In this document: piece by piece, positions 8,830 through 18,200 of the stretch
Layout of the letters: every line of letters begins with the position of its first letter
How positions within the stretch are numbered: position 1 is the stretch's first letter
Source of the DNA: Gimesia benthica
GTDB lineage: Bacteria > Planctomycetota > Planctomycetia > Planctomycetales > Planctomycetaceae
DNA length: 64,000 nt
Reading direction: 5' to 3'
Assembly: GCF_009720525.1 (NCBI RefSeq)
Contig: NZ_CP043930.1
Location: 1,709,501-1,773,500 of the forward strand
The notes under the pieces: model-generated
Seen by the model: only the letters and a program-made list of their open reading frames with translations
Database searches by the model: none
What the model was told of the DNA's origin: nothing
Made by a program: the position numbers and the translations under genes

Positions 8830-9390
8830 TCAAGAATGAACTTTACCTCTTTGGGGATTATACAACTCAAAACCTTCGGAATGCCAAAAATCTTTTAGCC
8901 CAATTTGATTGTAGACCTCAATCTCTTCATCGTAGAGAGGATACATTCCAATGAGGTGAATGGTTCGATCAGGAAGGTTAAAAGTAGAGTTCTCCTGATC
9001 AAGAAATGAGGGAGCGAACGCCAAAAATACATTCATATCACTTTCATCTGAAAACGGATCGTCCAGTTTAAAAATATCTCCATAGGAGAATGTATTTTTG
9101 CCAAACAATGCAGAAGCGAAATAGCCTGCGGCAAATCCCCAACTCTTGTCAGAAGTATCCAACGAAACTATCAATTCAGGCTTACCGCCAATCCAGTTGG
9201 GATGAGATGCATTAGATAACCCACAGGTAACTGCCGTCAATATTCCTTCTTTTGGCAAGTCCTCAAAATAGAAAATTTTGATTTTTGGACAACCTTCTGA
9301 TTGAATTTCCAAAGTATCATCAATCGTTCCAAATCGTTCTTCAAGAGCCTCTCCCCATTGCTGGTCAAAAGCGTTGTCCATAATACTCAT
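8830..9390 (-). CDS. SUFU (Suppressor of fused) domain protein, probable immunity-type protein
   Basis: 186 residues. Motif pattern of the bacterial SUFU family: TAVTCGLSNASHP about residue 52, GGKPELIVSLD, a Trp/aromatic helix (SWGFAAGYFASAL), GDIFKLDDPF and a C-terminal IHLIGMYPLYDEEIEVYNQ strand-helix. Known biology: bacterial SUFU proteins occur widely as immunity proteins against polymorphic toxins and in immunity-gene clusters. The start may be ATG 9390 or ATG 9381; an AGAGG precedes both. No matching toxin is visible next to it. Confidence 0.8.
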   Translation of the reverse strand: MSIMDNAFDQQWGEALEERFGTIDDTLEIQSEGCPKIKIFYFEDLPKEGILTAVTCGLSNASHPNWIGGKPELIVSLDTSDKSWGFAAGYFASALFGKNTFSYGDIFKLDDPFSDESDMNVFLAFAPSFLDQENSTFNLPDRTIHLIGMYPLYDEEIEVYNQIGLKDFWHSEGFELYNPQRGKVHS

Positions 9391-9449
9391 AAGCCTCTGT
9401 AAGAAATAATATGAATTCTTGGGTATACATTCTTTAAATAGATTTGAGT

Positions 9450-9926
9450 TTAGTTCGAAGTAATAATATCGATGGCTTCATCATCGCCTCTGTCTTTGGC
9501 CACATCAAAAGGTGATTTTCCAAACTTGTTTTTTTGGTGTGCATATTTTGCACATCCATACTCAGCTAATAACCTTAAATACTCATATGATCTCTTCGGA
9601 TTTTGAACAGCGATCCAAAGTGTAGTTCTCCCGAATTTATCTGAGATGGAAAGATCGCCTCCGGCATCAAGTATTGCACGAGTTAATTCAAGATCCTGAT
9701 AAGTCCCGCAATAATGCAGAGGTGTATCCCCTTTCTTTGTTTTTGCATTAACGTCTATACCTCTTCTAATCAGTTCCAGTCCAATCGGTGCGTTATCGTA
9801 AGCTATAGCTGAATGTAATAAGTTTGTTCCATCATCCTCTCGAATATTTATATCATCAAGAGAATTAATTATTTTGAGTGCATCTGGTTTCTTATTTCTT
9901 ATAGCACTAAATGCAATTGACGTCAT
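9450..9926 (-). CDS. Ankyrin-repeat protein
   Basis: 158 residues, ATG at 9926. Four ankyrin units are visible: DGTNLLHSAIAYDNAPIGLE, KGDTPLHYCGTYQDLELTRA, FGRTTLWIAVQNPKRSYEYL and FGKSPFDVAKDRGDDEAIDI, each about 33 residues. There is no signal peptide. Short ankyrin proteins are common as stand-alone immunity proteins and as binding adaptors. It is the first gene of the minus-strand immunity-like cluster. Confidence 0.85.
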   Translation of the reverse strand: MTSIAFSAIRNKKPDALKIINSLDDINIREDDGTNLLHSAIAYDNAPIGLELIRRGIDVNAKTKKGDTPLHYCGTYQDLELTRAILDAGGDLSISDKFGRTTLWIAVQNPKRSYEYLRLLAEYGCAKYAHQKNKFGKSPFDVAKDRGDDEAIDIITSN

Positions 9927-10208
9927 TCTTTAATTCCTGTTATTCATAATTTTCTGATGCTGCTTCGGACTCATCCTCACGTTGACTGCCCTTTGTCGTC
10001 ATCGTCATTCAATTATGAGACAAAATCGATTGCCTGTTCTGAGGCGTTGAGAATGAGTCTGTTCTAAAAAATTGCCTGATTAGGGCAAAGCAAAGAATCG
10101 CTTTTTTATCACAGGAAGGTGAATTGAAGTCCAGTCCTGTTGATTTCATAATATTGGATAGAAAGCTGAATCGAGTAATCCCCAGATCATTTGAAAGTGC
10201 AAGATAGT

Positions 10209-11288
10209 ATGGTTGGTCGTGTAGAAAAGCAACTTCTTGAAAAAATAGCTTCACAGATAGAACAACTGCGATTATTAAATCCAGATGATTTATCGCATAG
10301 AGAAGGGCTAACCGACGAAATTAATTTTGACTCTGCAATCCCAATCATTAAAGAAAATCTGGAGCAGTTTCAGCCTCTTTATAATCGAGATTTATCTAAG
10401 CTTCCTTCGAAAGAACTCGATAGAATCGAAGAATCGTTTCGGTTGGTTATTGATTCAGCGGATCAAATTGCAAATTTTCGAATTGGAGATGGAGTAAATC
10501 CAAAACAAAGATGTAATGAAATCATTGTTGACATAGAAAAGAAAAGAGGCCAAATACTTTCTGGAATTCTTCTCCCGTTAGCTGTAACTGGAATTTGGGA
10601 AATAGATGTTGATTCGATTCAAAAGAAAACCAATAAAGTAATTGACCAAATCGAAAACAAAAATCAGGAATTAGATTCTTTATTAGAAGTGAGCCAAAAA
10701 GAGACATCAGCAGCTCTTAATGCTATTCGTGAATCATCAGCTTATGCAGGAGTGACTGCAAATGCAGAGGCATTCCATAAACAATCCAATAAGCATTTCT
10801 GGTCATCATTTCGCTGGCTCATTGCAACATGTCTGAGTGTTTTATTGACAGCGGGGGTCGCGATTTACTTTCTCAATTCTATAACCGGGGATACAACTAT
10901 ACCAGCAGCACAGAAAACAAACATGCCCCAGTCAATTCCAGAAGCTATCCAATACATATTTGCTAAACTAGTGATATTTTCAACTCTCACTTTTACGATT
11001 GTCTTGTGCTCTAAAAACTATAAGTCACACAAGCACAATCAAACTTTATACGATCATAGGGCAACAACATTAGACACGTTTCAAGCCTTTTATAACGGGT
11101 CTAATGATGAGCATGTTAAAGATGCGATCTTGTTGCAAGCTGCTTATGCTGCGTTTGGAAATCGGCAAACAGGGTTTGAATCTATTCAAGAAAAGGATTC
11201 CCCGCCACCAATGCAAATTGTGGATGTTTTGAATAAAACTGTTAAAACAGCAGAAAGTGTTGGAAAGGATATCAGTCATTCATCATAA
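10209..11288 (+). CDS. Two-pass membrane protein with N-terminal coiled coil
   Basis: About 359 residues from ATG 10209 (a TTG at 10191 is also possible; neither has a clear ribosome-binding site). Residues 1-195 are helical and charged, likely coiled coil. Transmembrane helices lie at about 202-222 (LIATCLSVLLTAGVAIYFL) and 252-268. The C-terminal cytoplasmic part has LYDHRATTLDTFQAF and a helix with KDAILLQAAYAAFGNRQTGF, a motif I associate with uncharacterised membrane proteins in bacterial accessory regions. The precise function is unknown. Confidence 0.75.
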   Translation: MVGRVEKQLLEKIASQIEQLRLLNPDDLSHREGLTDEINFDSAIPIIKENLEQFQPLYNRDLSKLPSKELDRIEESFRLVIDSADQIANFRIGDGVNPKQRCNEIIVDIEKKRGQILSGILLPLAVTGIWEIDVDSIQKKTNKVIDQIENKNQELDSLLEVSQKETSAALNAIRESSAYAGVTANAEAFHKQSNKHFWSSFRWLIATCLSVLLTAGVAIYFLNSITGDTTIPAAQKTNMPQSIPEAIQYIFAKLVIFSTLTFTIVLCSKNYKSHKHNQTLYDHRATTLDTFQAFYNGSNDEHVKDAILLQAAYAAFGNRQTGFESIQEKDSPPPMQIVDVLNKTVKTAESVGKDISHSS

Positions 11289-11310
11289 GGTATTGAAATC
11301 TATATGATGA

Positions 11311-12579
11311 CTACTTTTCTCTTCCCAATCTCGCATGACCAATTTCAACACATTCAGCATCAACATCACAGCCAACGAACTTCCTTCCATTTCTACGACA
11401 GGCTATCGCCGTTGTGAAACTACCTGCCATACAATCGCATACGAGATTTTTAGGCTCAGAAAAATATTGGACCAGCATCTCAACCTCAGTTTCATGTTGC
11501 TGCCAGTCATGAAGTGATTTGTCTTTTCCCTGAACCAGCGAAACATCAGACCAACGCTTCTTTTTCTTCCATTTCCCTTTGGAAAAAATCCAGATCGGTT
11601 TCCATTGGCTCGCAATCTGGAGCGGATGAATCATGTTAGAATCGCCACTCCAGATTGAGGCCATCTGCCATCGGTACGTAAGGTGTTCTCCCAGACGCTC
11701 CAGCACCTCTGGTAGATGATATTGGCCGCTGTAGGTTACTAGCAGACCACCGGGTTTTAAGACCCTATCACAGAACTCACTCAGTTCGGAAAGTTGTGGA
11801 AGGAATTCTTTATTGTATGGAAAGTCGGTCAGCACGAGAGAAACACTATTTGGTTTTAGTTTTGCCTGTTTCTCAAGATTCTGAAACCGACAATTATACA
11901 GTCGAATGTCCTTAGTAGATGATGGCTTAACAACGCTGTTGATGTTCCGGGCGAGTGACTTAACGTTTCGTCTGGCACGTCTTTGTGCCGAGATCGTGTC
12001 GAGAATTCTTCCATTCTCAGACGGCAAATCTGAAATCACTGAGCGGGCAATTTCTAGTTCCTTGGGAGTATTGGTGATGATCTGATTGTAACGTGCACTT
12101 CGATGCTTACCGTCCTTACCCCTTAGCTTTTCCAACTTTGGAATTTCCAAAGTTGAGACCAATTTTCTACGAACTGTCTGAACTGTTTTTACGTCGGCCC
12201 CAATGATTTCCGCCAGCCAATTATTGGCGATATCAGGAGTGCGTTTGAGCTCTTGTTTTATCAAATCACGCTTTTGGGCTGATGTGAGGTGCCTACGCTT
12301 AACATTGACGCTCAGTGCGTATTGCCACTTCTCTTCCTCGCTTAGGCCACCAATGACTTGGACTGGGTAATTCTTAAATTTCAGTTCTCGTAATGCTCGC
12401 TCACGTTGGTGACCATCTAGCGTAATCCCATATTCATCTTGGATGATTGGATACTGAAGGCCATTCTCTTTTATGTCAGCTTTCAGAAGAGCGAATTCGT
12501 CTGGAGAGAGATCTGGCATTGGCTGGTATTTCGGGGTGTCATTTCTCTTAGGACTGGATCCGGATTTCTTTTTCGCCAT
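11311..12579 (-). CDS. ParB-like domain fused to an adenine/cytosine-N4 DNA methyltransferase
   Basis: About 422 residues from ATG 12579 (GTG at 12591 would add four). The N-terminal ParB/sulfiredoxin-like fold contains LDGHQRERALREL (about 54-66), followed by an HTH-like middle (HLTSAQKRDLIKQEL...). The C-terminal half is a beta-class methyltransferase: TDFPYN about 251-256 stands for the DPPY catalytic motif (first Pro replaced by Phe), and DCMAGSFTTAIACRRNGRKF with GCDVD further on is the AdoMet-binding site, in the permuted order of that class. Family knowledge: ParB-MTase fusions are frequent in phages, plasmids and islands. It may protect DNA or regulate genes; no matching endonuclease is adjacent apart from the NERD protein upstream. 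Confidence 0.8.
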   Translation of the reverse strand: MAKKKSGSSPKRNDTPKYQPMPDLSPDEFALLKADIKENGLQYPIIQDEYGITLDGHQRERALRELKFKNYPVQVIGGLSEEEKWQYALSVNVKRRHLTSAQKRDLIKQELKRTPDIANNWLAEIIGADVKTVQTVRRKLVSTLEIPKLEKLRGKDGKHRSARYNQIITNTPKELEIARSVISDLPSENGRILDTISAQRRARRNVKSLARNINSVVKPSSTKDIRLYNCRFQNLEKQAKLKPNSVSLVLTDFPYNKEFLPQLSELSEFCDRVLKPGGLLVTYSGQYHLPEVLERLGEHLTYRWQMASIWSGDSNMIHPLQIASQWKPIWIFSKGKWKKKKRWSDVSLVQGKDKSLHDWQQHETEVEMLVQYFSEPKNLVCDCMAGSFTTAIACRRNGRKFVGCDVDAECVEIGHARLGREK

Positions 12580-12608
12580 GTTCAATTCCACTGAACTTTA
12601 TGACAACT

Positions 12609-13520
12609 TCATTTTTTCTTGGCACGATAGGAAGGCTTAACATTACGACACAGTTGTTCTAACTGGTGGGCGATCTGTTGCATCTCGGTAGCACTAAGAG
12701 TGATATGATTATTCACAAAGAAGCGATTGGGCTTCGTAGGATTGATGACAGTAACTAAGCCACGTCCAATGCGTTCTTTGATAAACCATCCGGGGAGTGC
12801 AAGAATCGGTTGTACTTTGACTTGATTGCCAATTGCTGATGTTAAATGTTTTGAAAGCCAATTAGATTCTGCTTCCAGTTGGTTATGAGGGATCGGATGC
12901 TCATAGTCAGGAAATCGTAAGACATTGTTCTGGTAATCAACGATTAGTTCTGCTCTGCCGTCACCGTGTTTTGGTTTGCCTCGCATTTTAGTGTTGATTG
13001 AAAATACTCCGCTTGGACTCACCACCACATGATCTATATTTCCATAAGGAAATTGGATGTCATGAAATACTCTACAGCCATCAAGCATTAATTGGTTTAG
13101 TTCTTCCCCTGTAAACATCTCGCCTTGTAAGCCAAGGGCATATTTTTTCTTTTCGTCTAAGGTCTTTGAAAGTCGATAACCCAAAAATCCCACAACTCCC
13201 ATCCCCATGGCGAATGATATCGCAGTACGAAGGGCCGACTCCGGCTCACCTCCAAAATATGATTCACTTAGATGAAACGAATAGAGAAGAATCGGTGCTC
13301 CCAGCATGAACATCAAATAGAGTGTGACCTCATCACCCAGTTCATTTACTTTTAATTGGAGCGAATAACCGGGGGGCCTCATTAGATCTTGGGTTAGTGG
13401 GGATTCTCGATAATGCCTGTTTTGCTTTCGAAGCCAGCAATAAATAATGGCAACTGCTACCCCCATACTAAGAATTGAAAGTAGTAAGGGAATTAGAATT
13501 AATGAAAAGTCCGCCCACAT
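12609..13520 (-). CDS. Membrane-anchored NERD (nuclease-related) domain protein
   Basis: 303 residues, ATG at 13520. One transmembrane helix at the extreme N-terminus (about 6-28, ILIPLLLSILSMGVAVAII) and two more around 67-82 and 100-118. A NERD domain follows from about 128: GLQGEMFTGEELNQL, CRVFHDI, IDHVVVSPSGVFSINTK and later RFPDYEHPI. NERD is a PD-(D/E)XK-related fold, and the I(D/N)HVVV...GVF-x-I core is clear. It ends 18 bases before the ParB-methyltransferase gene on the same strand, so the two may be one transcript. Confidence 0.8.
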   Translation of the reverse strand: MWADFSLILIPLLLSILSMGVAVAIIYCWLRKQNRHYRESPLTQDLMRPPGYSLQLKVNELGDEVTLYLMFMLGAPILLYSFHLSESYFGGEPESALRTAISFAMGMGVVGFLGYRLSKTLDEKKKYALGLQGEMFTGEELNQLMLDGCRVFHDIQFPYGNIDHVVVSPSGVFSINTKMRGKPKHGDGRAELIVDYQNNVLRFPDYEHPIPHNQLEAESNWLSKHLTSAIGNQVKVQPILALPGWFIKERIGRGLVTVINPTKPNRFFVNNHITLSATEMQQIAHQLEQLCRNVKPSYRAKKK

Positions 13521-13802
13521 CTCTTTATGACCGTTTTTCTACCTGATCAGAGTTCAAGAATGTCCTTTAAACCGTCTAAATCCACATGGGCTCAATTATT
13601 GAACATAATTGCATCATATGGTACTCTGGTAACAAATGATATATGCCTTTTATAGAGAATTTATTATCACAAAACATACCACCTATCTCCAATTAAAATA
13701 TGATCTTAGGTTGCTAAGGCTCAAGGTATTGGATTGGGTTCTTGATTCAAATCTTCGTAATAGAATTTACAATTTTCTTAGGAATAATAGTTAACCCCAA
13801 AA

Positions 13803-15338
13803 ATGGCGAACGGAAACGGTAAACAATCCGAAACAGTCTCTCAGTCAGAGATTAACGGCATTCTCTGGAAAGCATGCGATACCTTCCGGGGAGCGGTCGA
13901 TCCTTCAGAATACAAAAACTACATCCTTGTGGTGTTGTTTGTGAAATACATCTCTGATGTATGGCAGGATCATTATGATGTCCTCGTTGCCGAATACGGT
14001 GATCCCAAAAGCAAGACCGCACGGGAGCGGATCGAGCGGCGGCTCAAGCGAGAGCGATTTGTGCTGCCAGCACATTGCACTTTCAATGCTTTATATGAAC
14101 AACGGAACGAAGCTAACATCGGTGAGATCATTAATACTGCTCTCGATGAGATCGAAGACTCGAACAAGGAGAAACTCGAAGGCGTCTTCCGAAATATTGA
14201 CTTCAACTCGGAAGCCAGCCTCGGTCAAACGAAGGAACGCAACAATCGGCTCAAATCATTGTTGGAAGATTTTAGCGATCCCCGACTCGATCTGCGTCCC
14301 AGTCGGGTCGGAAACATGGATGTCATCGGTAATGCTTACGAGTATTTGATCGGTAGGTTTGCAGCCGGTGCCGGCAAAAAGGCAGGCGAGTTCTACACCC
14401 CGCCAGAAGTTTCACAACTGATCGCTCGGCTGGTCGATCCTCAACCGGGAGAGCGAATTTGTGATCCAGCTTGTGGCTCAGGTTCTCTGCTCATCAAGTG
14501 TGGTCAGCAGGTCGGCTCTAAGGACTTCTCCTTGTGGGGACAGGAGAATATTGGGGCGACATGGGCACTCGCCAAAATGAACATGTTCCTGCATGGGATG
14601 GATAACGCCCGCATTGAGTGGGGCGACACAATCCGCAATCCCAAGTTGCTTTCTAACGATAAGCTGATGAAGTATGAAGTAGTGGTTGCTAATCCGCCAT
14701 TTTCACTCGACAAGTGGGGGGCCGACGAAGCTGCCGCTGACCATCACAATCGATTTCATCGTGGTGTGCCCCCGAAAAGCAAAGGCGACTTTGCCTTCAT
14801 CTCACACATGATTGAAACGATCACTGAAACTAGCGGACGAGTTGGCGTCGTTGTTCCTCATGGTGTTCTTTTCCGTGGATCTAGCGAAGGAAAGATTCGT
14901 CAGCAATTGATTGAAGAGAACCTACTGGATGCTGTAGTGGGGCTACCGGCAAACCTGTTCTACGGGACAGGCATTCCAGCAGCCATTCTGGTCTTTCGAA
15001 AACAGAAGCCTGACAAGACGGTCCTCTTCATCGATGCCAGCCGGGAATACGATGACGCCAAGACTCAGAACCGATTAGCTGATGAACACATCGAGAAAAT
15101 CGTCGCTACCTACACGGCTTGTGAGAACGTGGACAAGTACGCTTACGTCGCTGATTATGAAGAGATTAAAGAGAACGACTTCAATCTGAATATTCCCCGG
15201 TATGTTGACACTTTCGAGGAAGAGGAGGAGATTGACATTCGGGCTGTGCAGGAAGAGATTGATTCTCTTGATGCCGAACTAGCCCAAGTCCAAGAGCAGA
15301 TGCAAGTGTATCTGGAGGAGTTGGGGTTACATGGATAG
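13803..15338 (+). CDS. hsdM: Type I restriction-modification methyltransferase subunit HsdM
   Basis: 511 residues. An N-terminal HsdM bundle (ILWKACDTFRGAVDPSEYKN, 20-39) is followed by the methyltransferase core: GEFYTPPEVSQLIARL (195-210), AdoMet-binding motif DPACGSG (221-227), catalytic NPPF (297-300), then LPANLFYGTGIPAAILVF. It methylates adenine at the sites chosen by HsdS and protects host DNA. It overlaps hsdS by 8 bases. The operon hsdM-hsdS-HEPN-like-hsdR-DUF45 reads left to right with overlaps or one-base gaps; the 280 bases before it presumably hold the promoter. Confidence 0.95.
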   Translation: MANGNGKQSETVSQSEINGILWKACDTFRGAVDPSEYKNYILVVLFVKYISDVWQDHYDVLVAEYGDPKSKTARERIERRLKRERFVLPAHCTFNALYEQRNEANIGEIINTALDEIEDSNKEKLEGVFRNIDFNSEASLGQTKERNNRLKSLLEDFSDPRLDLRPSRVGNMDVIGNAYEYLIGRFAAGAGKKAGEFYTPPEVSQLIARLVDPQPGERICDPACGSGSLLIKCGQQVGSKDFSLWGQENIGATWALAKMNMFLHGMDNARIEWGDTIRNPKLLSNDKLMKYEVVVANPPFSLDKWGADEAAADHHNRFHRGVPPKSKGDFAFISHMIETITETSGRVGVVVPHGVLFRGSSEGKIRQQLIEENLLDAVVGLPANLFYGTGIPAAILVFRKQKPDKTVLFIDASREYDDAKTQNRLADEHIEKIVATYTACENVDKYAYVADYEEIKENDFNLNIPRYVDTFEEEEEIDIRAVQEEIDSLDAELAQVQEQMQVYLEELGLHG

Positions 15339-16698
15339 GCCCGAAACTTTGTTAAATGGTTGGAGTTTTGTGAAACTGTCGAAGATTATTCAAGATCTTC
15401 CATCAGGCGTTAGCGTCAATGGGGAAGATCGCTCCGCTGACCCCAGCGAAGCTGGTGTATTAAAGGTGAGCAGCGTGTCGAATGGCCGTTTCTTTCCTTC
15501 TGAGAATAAAGTTATACGTGGAACGGAAGTAGAAAGAGCAAGAATGCCAGTCAGTCGTGGCGATTTGCTCATTAGTCGCTCGAACACCTTTGACTTGGTG
15601 GGAGCATCGGGAATGGTTAAGGAGAACGCCCCCAATTTGTATCTCCCCGATAAATTATGGAAAGTAGTTCTCAAAGATCCAACAAAAGACAACTTGGAGT
15701 GGCTTCTTCAATTGCTTAACTCATCTTCAATGAGGCAGTCGCTCAAGAATATTGCCACTGGCACCAGTGGAAGCATGAAGAACATTTCCAAGCCATCATT
15801 TCTCTCTATTCGAGTGTTACGTCCGACATTTCCCGAACAGCAGAAGATAGCCGCCATTCTTTCGACGTGGGATCGGGCGATTGAATTGACCGAGAAATTG
15901 ATTGTAGCCAAGCAGAAACGCAAACAAGCCCTTATGCAGCAGCTTCTCACCGGCGATTTTCGGCTTTCTAAGTTCGCAAAGGGCACTCAAACTGACTTCG
16001 ATGGCATTGTCAGGATTCCCGCTGCTGTTCGCAGAGGCATTTACCCTCCTAGCGTCCAGCCCGGCATTCCAAAACTCGCAGACCCGCCCAACGGCTGGAA
16101 GCGGAAGAAGATGGCCGACTTGCTACACATCGAGAAGCGATCAGTTCGTTTGGAGGACGATACCGAATATCAACTTGTCGTTGCAAAGAGGAATCGTGGG
16201 GGGATTGAACCAAGGGAACGCCTTCTTGGTCGAGACATCAAGACTCCGACGCAGTTTGAAGTTCGTGGAGGTGACTTTTTGATTTCTCGACGACAAATCA
16301 TCCATGGTGCATGTGGGGTTGTCCCCGCCAGTCTCAATGGTGCCATAGTTTCGAATGAATATTCCGTTTGCACCGTCAACGGGGAACTAGACATGACCTT
16401 TCTAAAGTACCTGACGCACTCGCTTTATTTTCAGCAAACGTGTTTTCATGCCAGCGTCGGTGTTGCATTAGAGAAGATGATTTTCAAGATCGAACAATGG
16501 CTCATGTTTCCATTTCTCATCCCTCCTATTGAGGAGCAGAGAGCAATTGCTGCTGTTTTGGTTACAGCAGATCTGGAGATAGACTTGCTAAACAAGCGTT
16601 ATTTACTTCTCAATACTCAAAAAAATGGACTCATGCAACAGCTTCTTACTGGGAATACTCGAGTAATACCTGTAAGCGAAAGAAAAACAGATGCTTGA
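15331..16698 (+). CDS. hsdS: Type I restriction-modification specificity subunit HsdS
   Basis: 455 residues with the two-fold architecture of HsdS: TRD1 (about 1-165), conserved region 1 with FPEQQKIAAILSTWDRAIEL and KRKQALMQQLLTGDFRL (about 170-215), TRD2 (about 240-390) and conserved region 2 with PIEEQRAIAAVLVTADLEI and NGLMQQLLTG near the end. The repeated MQQLLTG elements mark the spacer helices. It recognises a bipartite DNA target for HsdM and HsdR. It overlaps hsdM and the next gene by 8 bases each. Confidence 0.95.
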   Translation: MDRPETLLNGWSFVKLSKIIQDLPSGVSVNGEDRSADPSEAGVLKVSSVSNGRFFPSENKVIRGTEVERARMPVSRGDLLISRSNTFDLVGASGMVKENAPNLYLPDKLWKVVLKDPTKDNLEWLLQLLNSSSMRQSLKNIATGTSGSMKNISKPSFLSIRVLRPTFPEQQKIAAILSTWDRAIELTEKLIVAKQKRKQALMQQLLTGDFRLSKFAKGTQTDFDGIVRIPAAVRRGIYPPSVQPGIPKLADPPNGWKRKKMADLLHIEKRSVRLEDDTEYQLVVAKRNRGGIEPRERLLGRDIKTPTQFEVRGGDFLISRRQIIHGACGVVPASLNGAIVSNEYSVCTVNGELDMTFLKYLTHSLYFQQTCFHASVGVALEKMIFKIEQWLMFPFLIPPIEEQRAIAAVLVTADLEIDLLNKRYLLLNTQKNGLMQQLLTGNTRVIPVSERKTDA

Positions 16699-18199
16699 TA
16701 TTTCTAGTTACGTCAAACAAATTAAAGATGATGCTGATAAGCCTCTTTTTCAAGAGGCAGTTAGATGTGCAAAAGAAAATGCATTTCGAGCAGCTTATGT
16801 GATGATATGGATTTCATGTGCTGAGTCTTTGAAACGAAGATTTAAAGAAGCCTCAAAAAGAGATGGCAATGCACTGAAAATTCATGCGGAAGTAGAAAGA
16901 AGAGAAAATCTACATAATTCGGTAGATAAATATTTATTAGATCAAGCTAAGTCTTATGGGATGCTTTCTGATAGTGCGTTTACGATTCTTTTTCATATTT
17001 ATGAGCTTAGGTGCATTTATGGTCATCCATATGAATCAAGTCCGACTGCTGAGCAAGTGACACATGCTGCATCTGTTGTTGTGAAAGAGTTATTGTCACA
17101 CCCTGTTCGTTTACGTCATGGATTCTGCGAATCGTTACTTACATCTCTGCTCGAGGAAAAAAATTATCTCGATAATCAACAAAAGGCTGTGGAAAGTTTC
17201 ACAACTGATACGCTACCGAGAATTGATGAGCAGGTATTGGATTGGTTGTTTTTGAATTATATGAAAAAACTAGAACTAATTGCTGATGACCCATCCATGA
17301 AAATATTCTTCTGGAGGGGGGTATGGTTCTGTCGTTCCATGCTTTCAATAGCTGGGGTGGATATTTTCTCGAAGGACGAATGGCATAAGCATGCTGTCAA
17401 ATACCCTAAGACTCTTATTCACATATGCAAAAGAAGTTGCATCTTTATTGCGATAGGAAAAAGAGCAAGGTCAACTCTTGTTGGAAAGACTCTTGATATA
17501 TCTTCAACAAATCCAACTTTACTTCAAATACTGGAGAAACTTAGTTGCAAAGGTGCTTTATCAGACCGTTTAGAAACAATATTTACAGATCACCTGCTGG
17601 AGATAGCGGACTCCCCCAGTGGTGCTAAAACTATCCGGGCCTCCCACTTGACCACGAAAACATGCTATCCAGCAGTTATTAAAGCCTTGCAGTCCTATCA
17701 CTATTACACACAGAGTCCGATTGTGGATTTTGTTGTTACTAATGGGGGCAGTGGTGTTGAAGAATTAGAAGTAGAATGTCAGACAGAACTTGGAAGAAAC
17801 ATTCTTCAAACAGCTCAAGGAAATGAGGGAGCTGCTAGACAATTCTTAATCAGCGAAGGACTTCATAAATGGCCTCAACCATTTTTGAGAGGAATTCTTC
17901 TCGAATGCTTCACGAATGAGAAGAATGAATTACGATTCAAAACAGATCGACTCAAGGCTGTGATGCATGCAATTGAACAATGTGATTCAGAAGATTGTGA
18001 GAAGCATTCTGATGCTGTTGTTGATTCACTAAAGTCTGCAATTCCGAAGAATGATTGGTTTGATGAAGATGATTTCGATGAGGTAGAAAAAATTGTTAGA
18101 GAATATGATTGGGCCGATAGAATTGTGACTGAGCTTTCAAGAAAGAAGGTCTCTTTGTTTGGAAACAAATCAGATAGCAGAGTTGAAGAAGATAACTGA
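16691..18199 (+). CDS. HEPN-like protein inserted between hsdS and hsdR (candidate RNase)
   Basis: 502 residues. The N-terminal about 140 residues fit a HEPN helical bundle: AAYVMIWISCAESLKRRF (34-51), and RCIYGH at 107-112, an R-x4-H motif at the position of the HEPN catalytic signature, followed by a long helix. The residue after the Arg is Cys rather than the more usual Asn/Asp/His. The remaining 360 residues are helical with no recognised domain and an acidic tail. The gene is visibly AT-richer than hsdM and hsdR. Its start overlaps hsdS by 8 bases and its stop is one base from the hsdR ATG, so it belongs to the operon. Inference: an R-M-associated RNase guard of the anticodon-nuclease kind, or a non-catalytic HEPN. 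It is not similar by eye to PrrC or RloC, which carry ATPase domains. Confidence 0.65.
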   Translation: MLDISSYVKQIKDDADKPLFQEAVRCAKENAFRAAYVMIWISCAESLKRRFKEASKRDGNALKIHAEVERRENLHNSVDKYLLDQAKSYGMLSDSAFTILFHIYELRCIYGHPYESSPTAEQVTHAASVVVKELLSHPVRLRHGFCESLLTSLLEEKNYLDNQQKAVESFTTDTLPRIDEQVLDWLFLNYMKKLELIADDPSMKIFFWRGVWFCRSMLSIAGVDIFSKDEWHKHAVKYPKTLIHICKRSCIFIAIGKRARSTLVGKTLDISSTNPTLLQILEKLSCKGALSDRLETIFTDHLLEIADSPSGAKTIRASHLTTKTCYPAVIKALQSYHYYTQSPIVDFVVTNGGSGVEELEVECQTELGRNILQTAQGNEGAARQFLISEGLHKWPQPFLRGILLECFTNEKNELRFKTDRLKAVMHAIEQCDSEDCEKHSDAVVDSLKSAIPKNDWFDEDDFDEVEKIVREYDWADRIVTELSRKKVSLFGNKSDSRVEEDN

Positions 18200-18200
18200 A

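Noticed and set aside
10009-10254. Minus-strand frame overlapping the start of the membrane protein gene
   Set aside because: It overlaps the well-supported plus-strand gene and has no domain or ribosome-binding site.
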